A stretch of DNA of 64,000 nucleotides from an uncultured Fibrobacter sp. GTDB taxonomy: Bacteria; Fibrobacterota; Fibrobacteria; Fibrobacterales; Fibrobacteraceae. Each line of letters begins with the position of its first letter. Positions within the stretch are counted from its first letter, which is position 1. The stretch is from positions 71,287-135,286 of the forward strand of contig CAKUXP010000004.1 in NCBI GenBank assembly GCA_934700345.1, in the 5' to 3' direction. The position numbers and the translations under genes were made by a program. This document shows, one piece after another, positions 60,644 through 64,000 of this stretch. The notes beneath the pieces were generated by a model that saw nothing but the letters and a program-made list of their open reading frames with translations, ran no database searches and was not told where the DNA came from.

Positions 60644-61441
60644 CTACTTGAAAGTTTTTGAGGATAAATATCTTCGATGAATCCAACCGTACCATCTTTC
60701 TGGGGATAGAAAAATGATTCTTTCAAGCCACTGGTGAAATTGTAAATAAATTTCTTCGATATTTGAAAGTTTTATTTCTTTGGCAAATAGAGTTTTCTTT
60801 TTTTCGTCCTGTTTTAGCCAGCAGATATAAACCGGTGTTTTTGGGCGATATTTTAAAATAAAGACAGGAATCGGATTGCAGTGGACAGGTTTTCCGAATA
60901 GATTTCCACGAATAAAATGGGAATGACGAAAGTCTTGGTCAGCAACCAGACAAAAAAGTTTTTTTTCATCAAGAATATTTAGAATTTCTCTTGGATTGTT
61001 TATAAAAAGTGAATAATTATAATTATCAATCGAACGATATCTGGAATAGACCCATCTGTCTAGAAATTTAGGTTTGAGTTTTGCGTAACTTGCCAAGAGG
61101 GGAATGCCTAGCCTGACTAGCCAAGGACCGATTGCTTCGTAATTGCCGAAGTGCGCTGTGAGCATTAGACCGCCCTGCTTCATATTTTCCAAAACAGGAA
61201 CGCTTTTTTCATCGACTGAAAATCGAAGATCCCCTTTTGAATAAATCCAGTTTCTTGTCAAAAATTCGGAAGCATCCTGCGAAAGGTTTTTTAGCAATTC
61301 GTTTCTAAATTTTTTTTTCTGGTAGATGCTCATTTCGGGATAGACGTAATCCAGGTTTTCCAGGAGGACGTTTTTTTTCCAGCCCGAAACTTTTAGGACC
61401 GCATACAAAAATTTTTGCAAAATTTGAACTCGGAAAGACAT
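60644..61441 (-). CDS. LpxL-like lipid A acyltransferase family protein
   Basis: A 265-residue membrane-associated acyltransferase. The family's catalytic His in TAHFGNYEAIGPW (HX4E form, near 97-103) is present, with the downstream ADQDFRH (QD motif), FGKPVHCNPIP and the C-terminal RWYGWIHRRY. The closest relatives are LpxL/LpxM and other lysophospholipid acyltransferases acting on lipid A precursors. The gene is alone on its strand. It supports a Gram-negative envelope for the host. Confidence 0.85.
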   Translation of the reverse strand: MSFRVQILQKFLYAVLKVSGWKKNVLLENLDYVYPEMSIYQKKKFRNELLKNLSQDASEFLTRNWIYSKGDLRFSVDEKSVPVLENMKQGGLMLTAHFGNYEAIGPWLVRLGIPLLASYAKLKPKFLDRWVYSRYRSIDNYNYSLFINNPREILNILDEKKLFCLVADQDFRHSHFIRGNLFGKPVHCNPIPVFILKYRPKTPVYICWLKQDEKKKTLFAKEIKLSNIEEIYLQFHQWLERIIFLSPERWYGWIHRRYLSSKTFK

Positions 61442-61475
61442 CGCTAAATTAAATTAGAATTTTTAAATTACCTGT

Positions 61476-61721
61476 ATGCAGAAAAAAGAATTCGAACCTT
61501 GCGGTGTTTGCGCCAGACATATCTCTTTTGAGTATGAAGACGGCAAAATGTTCAACTTGAAGTTCATCGGAGGATGCAACGGAAATCTGAAAGCCATCGG
61601 AAAACTCTGCGAAGGCAGGAATATGAAGGATATCGCCGATATTCTGGAAGGAAACACTTGCAACGGAAAATTCACTTCCTGTGCCGATCAGCTGGCAAAG
61701 GCAATCCGCGAAGTATTGTAA
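61476..61721 (+). CDS. TSCPD domain protein (TIGR03905 type)
   Basis: An 81-residue protein of the TSCPD/TIGR03905 family, often seen with ribonucleotide reductase. The conserved Cys positions are visible: GVCARH, GGCNGNLKAIGKLCEGR, EGNTCNGKFTSCADQLAKAI. In many relatives the last motif is TSCPDQL; here it is TSCADQL. It is divergent from the acyltransferase gene. A possible frameshifted gene follows directly at its stop. Confidence 0.88.
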   Translation: MQKKEFEPCGVCARHISFEYEDGKMFNLKFIGGCNGNLKAIGKLCEGRNMKDIADILEGNTCNGKFTSCADQLAKAIREVL

Positions 61722-61962
61722 ATGCAGGAAAAAGTCAGTGTTTTCTTTCGTCTATTGAAAACTCCCCCGGTTTTTGATGCGGCGGATTTACCGCGACAGG
61801 GAGGTTTATGGTGTAGCCAATGTCTATCATGGAGGTTCCGATTTTGAAGTCGTCGAAGAGGACTGTTTTTTTGTCCTCTGCGAAAAGGGAAAAATTCTGG
61901 TGTCGGAACATGCCGATGGCTGGAACAAGAAAATCGAAAAATTTTTGGGTCATCGGGTATAA
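61722..61962 (+). pseudogene. Possible frameshifted small gene
   Basis: An ATG follows the TSCPD stop with no gap (TAAATG). The first frame reads MQEKVSVFFRLLKTPPVFDAADLPR, then breaks. The next frame (from 61774) continues with DREVYGVANVYHGGSDFEVVEEDCFFVLCEKGKILVSEH and ends at 61962. Joined near 61795-61805 they give an 80-residue acidic protein of normal composition. A one-base change or sequencing error would explain this. I do not recognise the family. Confidence 0.4.
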
Positions 61963-61971
61963 TAGTTTATC

Positions 61972-62964
61972 GTGAAAAAGATTGTCGTCGGATTTGTATG
62001 CGTATTGCTTTTCCTGTTTTGCGGACAAAAAACGCGCGAATACCTTGCGGAAAAATCCACTGTCGAAAAATACAATCGGTTTGTTTCCGAAACACAAGAA
62101 TGTCTAGATTCCCGGGAATGGAAATGCGCAGAGAGAAATGTTCGCCATCTGTTGGAAAAAATGCCGAGCGATACCAATCTGCAGCTTCATCTGGCGGGGA
62201 TTCTTTTCGAAGAGGAACGCTATGAAGAATGCATGGATTATATCGCAGGTCTAAAGTTTCGTCATCCCGATTTGGAATTTCTTTCCCAAAAGTCCGCCAT
62301 GCTGCTTCGCGAAATGCATAAATTAGGCATTAAAAACTCGGGACATTTCCGATTGGAATTGGAAAGGCGCTTTTCTCGGAAAGATGTGATGGAAGTTCTT
62401 TCTGTTCTGGAAATCGCCTACGATTCGCTCGGCGGGTTGTTCCACTTTTATCCCGAAGACAAATTTCACGTGGTACTTTACCAAAGCTCGGAATACCAAG
62501 GAATCGGTCCGCGGCCTGATTGGGTCGGAGCCGTCTTTGACGGAAAAATCCGGGTTCCTGTCGGGATGATGCAGATTTGGAATGTCTATCGTCCAATGCT
62601 TTTTCATGAACTCACCCACGCTTTCGTACGAGCGATGACCCGGGCGAAAATACCCCTTTGGCTGAACGAAGGAATTGCGCAGGTAATCGATGCGTCTCGG
62701 ACAGGGGAGGAAAAGCCGTCGGGAAACCCGCCCACGATTCAAGAATTGACTGAGCCGTTTGTAAACCGGAGTTCTCGGGCCGATGCCGAAAAACTTTACT
62801 GGTATTCGGAACGGATGGTGCAAGTTTTACTTGAAAACTCAAAATCTGCGGAACCTTTCCGGGAATTTCGCGATTGCCTACGTGATTTGCAAAGGTTGGG
62901 CATCGATGCTTCGCTTGAAAAACATTTTGGAATGACTTCTGAAAAGGTCCTTTCCTTTATCTAG
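61972..62964 (+). CDS. Lipoprotein-like metallopeptidase with TPR-like N-terminus (gluzincin)
   Basis: A 330-residue secreted protein starting with GTG (MKKIVVGFVCVLLFLFCGQK, lipobox LFC). TPR-like helices lie at about 40-110, and the catalytic part begins near 150. HELTHAFV gives the HExxH zinc site near 214-218, with the third ligand region WLNEGIAQ about 20 residues later. The fold matches peptidase_MA-type gluzincins. The substrate is unknown. It is 9 bases after the possible frameshifted gene. Confidence 0.82.
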   Translation: MKKIVVGFVCVLLFLFCGQKTREYLAEKSTVEKYNRFVSETQECLDSREWKCAERNVRHLLEKMPSDTNLQLHLAGILFEEERYEECMDYIAGLKFRHPDLEFLSQKSAMLLREMHKLGIKNSGHFRLELERRFSRKDVMEVLSVLEIAYDSLGGLFHFYPEDKFHVVLYQSSEYQGIGPRPDWVGAVFDGKIRVPVGMMQIWNVYRPMLFHELTHAFVRAMTRAKIPLWLNEGIAQVIDASRTGEEKPSGNPPTIQELTEPFVNRSSRADAEKLYWYSERMVQVLLENSKSAEPFREFRDCLRDLQRLGIDASLEKHFGMTSEKVLSFI

Positions 62965-63111
62965 TTCAAAACGAATCTACAGAAAATTTCATTTTAAAAC
63001 CGTCTGTTTCTTTTTGAAAAGGATTCGGCTAGAACTTTCCGTTTTTTACAAAGAACGTCGTGGCATGGCTTTTGCTAAAAGGATAGGTGAAAATTAAAAA
63101 AGGAGTTTGAT

Positions 63112-63489
63112 ATGATGTACAATACGCAAATGATTCCTGCCCGCTTCTTCGGACTAGATGACTGGTTTGATTCTTTTCACGGGGCTTCTAGGAACGATTC
63201 CGCCTGCACGCCGCGCGCTGCCGTTGCCGAAAAGGACGGCGGCTATATTCTGGAAGTGGATTTGCCGGGTGCGAAAAAAGAGAATATCGAGGTTCATATC
63301 GAAAATGATACGCTGAAAATCAAGGCTGTTCGCAAAACGGCAACCGCCGAGATTCATTACGAGCGTGCTTTCAAAATTGCCAAGGAACTCGATGCCGAAG
63401 CAGCGGAAGTAACTTTTGAAAATGGCGTTCTGGGTGTAAAGCTCGGAAAAAAGGCTTCGGCGAACGCTCGCAAGCTGGTCATTAAATAA
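63112..63489 (+). CDS. Small heat-shock protein (Hsp20 family), first copy
   Basis: A 125-residue alpha-crystallin-type chaperone: EKDGGYILEVDLPGAKKENIEVHIENDTLKI with the LPGxxKxxI-like motif, YERAF and FENGVLGVKL with the NGVL signature (about 40-118). The N-terminal arm is short for the family (about 35 residues). AAAAGGAG lies before the ATG. The second copy follows 28 bases later. Confidence 0.9.
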   Translation: MMYNTQMIPARFFGLDDWFDSFHGASRNDSACTPRAAVAEKDGGYILEVDLPGAKKENIEVHIENDTLKIKAVRKTATAEIHYERAFKIAKELDAEAAEVTFENGVLGVKLGKKASANARKLVIK

Positions 63490-63517
63490 GGTGAAATTTT
63501 AACAAAAGGAGTAAATT

Positions 63518-63886
63518 ATGTATAACGAAATGGTTCCTGTCTTTGGATTGAGCAATCTCTTCGACACGCTGAATGACGATGTCAAGGCCTGCGGATCCTG
63601 TATGCCGCGGTCGTCGGTTTCCGAAAAGGGCGGAATTTACACGCTCGAAGTGGAGTTGCCCGGTGTCAAGAAGAGCGATATCGATGTGAATGTCGAAGGC
63701 GATACGCTGAGCATCAAGGCGACGCGTAAGAGCGCCTCTTCGGAGATGCACTATGAGCGCTCGTTCAAATTGGCAGAGGAAATCAATCCGGATTCTGCGG
63801 AAGCCTTTTTGGAAAACGGAATTCTCACGTTCAAGTTCACCAAAAAGCAGAACGCTAATTCGCAGCATAAATTAATCGTTAAATAA
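63518..63886 (+). CDS. Small heat-shock protein (Hsp20 family), second copy
   Basis: A 122-residue paralogue of the preceding gene: VSEKGGIYTLEVELPGVKKSDIDVNVEGDTLSIKA, then YERSF and LENGILTFKF. It is co-oriented, with AAAAGGAG before the ATG, and probably shares the transcript. The tandem copies have diverged in their N-terminal arms, so they may form mixed oligomers. An intrinsic terminator follows. Confidence 0.9.
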   Translation: MYNEMVPVFGLSNLFDTLNDDVKACGSCMPRSSVSEKGGIYTLEVELPGVKKSDIDVNVEGDTLSIKATRKSASSEMHYERSFKLAEEINPDSAEAFLENGILTFKFTKKQNANSQHKLIVK

Positions 63887-63902
63887 TCTACGGATGACAA
63901 AG

Positions 63903-63930
63903 ACGCTCTCTAAAAGGAGGGCGTTTTTTT
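63903..63930 (+). terminator. Intrinsic terminator after the Hsp20 pair
   Basis: ACGCTCTC pairs with GAGGGCGT (one G-T pair) around TAAAAG, and seven T residues follow. It closes the two-gene Hsp20 transcript. Confidence 0.85.
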
Positions 63931-63943
63931 GTGATTCTTCAAA

Positions 63944-63964
63944 ACCACCGGCTAGGCCGGTGGT
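63944..63964. repeat. Perfect 9-bp hairpin at the window end
   Basis: ACCACCGGC, a 3-base loop (TAG) and GCCGGTGGT form a perfect hairpin without a T tract. It resembles REP-type or IS200/IS605-end hairpins. The region to 64000 holds no gene. Confidence 0.6.
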
Positions 63965-64000
63965 CCGGTTTAGCCTTCTGGCGTTGCGTCCCCGACAAAC

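Noticed and set aside
61735..62097. 120-codon minus-strand frame
   Set aside because: It covers the start of the metallopeptidase lipoprotein gene and the possible frameshifted gene, both of which read better on the plus strand.
1..64000. CRISPR array
   Set aside because: No regularly spaced repeats of 23-40 bases were found. The 7-base tandem units at 15325 and 29223 are too short and have no spacers.

Overview
The window is a piece of bacterial chromosome that reads like the origin-proximal region of a Gram-negative, rumen- or gut-type member of the Fibrobacterota (Fibrobacter-like). I infer this from the mix of a lipid A-type acyltransferase, many signal-peptide and lipoprotein genes, a DUF3943 protein, a LamG protein, GlgE, and DUF167 and DivIVA proteins. 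No rRNA or marker gene is present to prove the taxon. Housekeeping genes are moderately GC-rich. The defence genes (about 1.2-8.1 kb) and the secreted-protein cluster (about 38.8-49.9 kb) are clearly more AT-rich, which suggests a different history.

Layout. 1-12 kb is a defence island: the end of an IS4-type transposase with an altered catalytic triad; a two-gene operon of a NACHT-type STAND ATPase and a RelA/SpoT-type nucleotide synthetase; and, on the minus strand, a three-gene operon of a type IIG restriction-modification enzyme, a DUF262/DUF1524 (GmrSD-like) protein and a GHKL ATPase fused to a PD-(D/E)XK nuclease. 12-24.5 kb is mostly core: a BASS symporter, the KtrB/KtrA potassium system, a solitary OLD nuclease, dnaN with an unlisted 48-residue membrane protein gene ahead of it, an M23 peptidase, a HAD phosphatase, a GlgE-like maltosyltransferase without domain S, and a MacB-type ABC exporter pair. 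24.5-27.6 kb holds a cytosine-5 methyltransferase with its restriction enzyme, preceded by short repeats and followed by a small transposase relic.

27.6-38.7 kb carries DivIVA, DUF167, a periplasmic-binding-protein-like lipoprotein-activator candidate, a degenerate nucleotidyltransferase, DUF3943, tmk-secA, a LamG protein and an acyltransferase. 38.8-49.9 kb holds two divergent operons of secreted proteins: a heparinase II/III-like enzyme with duplicated lipoproteins on one side, and a subtilisin-like protease with a CUB-like tail on the other. 50-53.7 kb has a DRE-TIM aldolase-like enzyme, a Fic-fold protein with a destroyed catalytic motif and a winged helix next to two copies of a perfect inverted repeat, and MetY.

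54-61 kb is the chromosome-segregation region: tRNA-Met(CAT), a phosphoesterase, a DnaA-box-rich intergenic region (oriC candidate), then the operon rsmG-parA-parB-M23 peptidase-bactofilin and three perfect parS sites, one of them inside the start of rsmG. The window ends with an acyltransferase, a TSCPD protein, a gluzincin-type lipoprotein and two tandem Hsp20 genes.

The best candidates for undescribed biology are the NACHT plus RelA/SpoT operon, the restriction-modification/DUF262/GHKL-nuclease operon, and the catalytically dead Fic-winged-helix protein with its apparent operators. No homology search was run. All family calls come from motifs recognised by eye.
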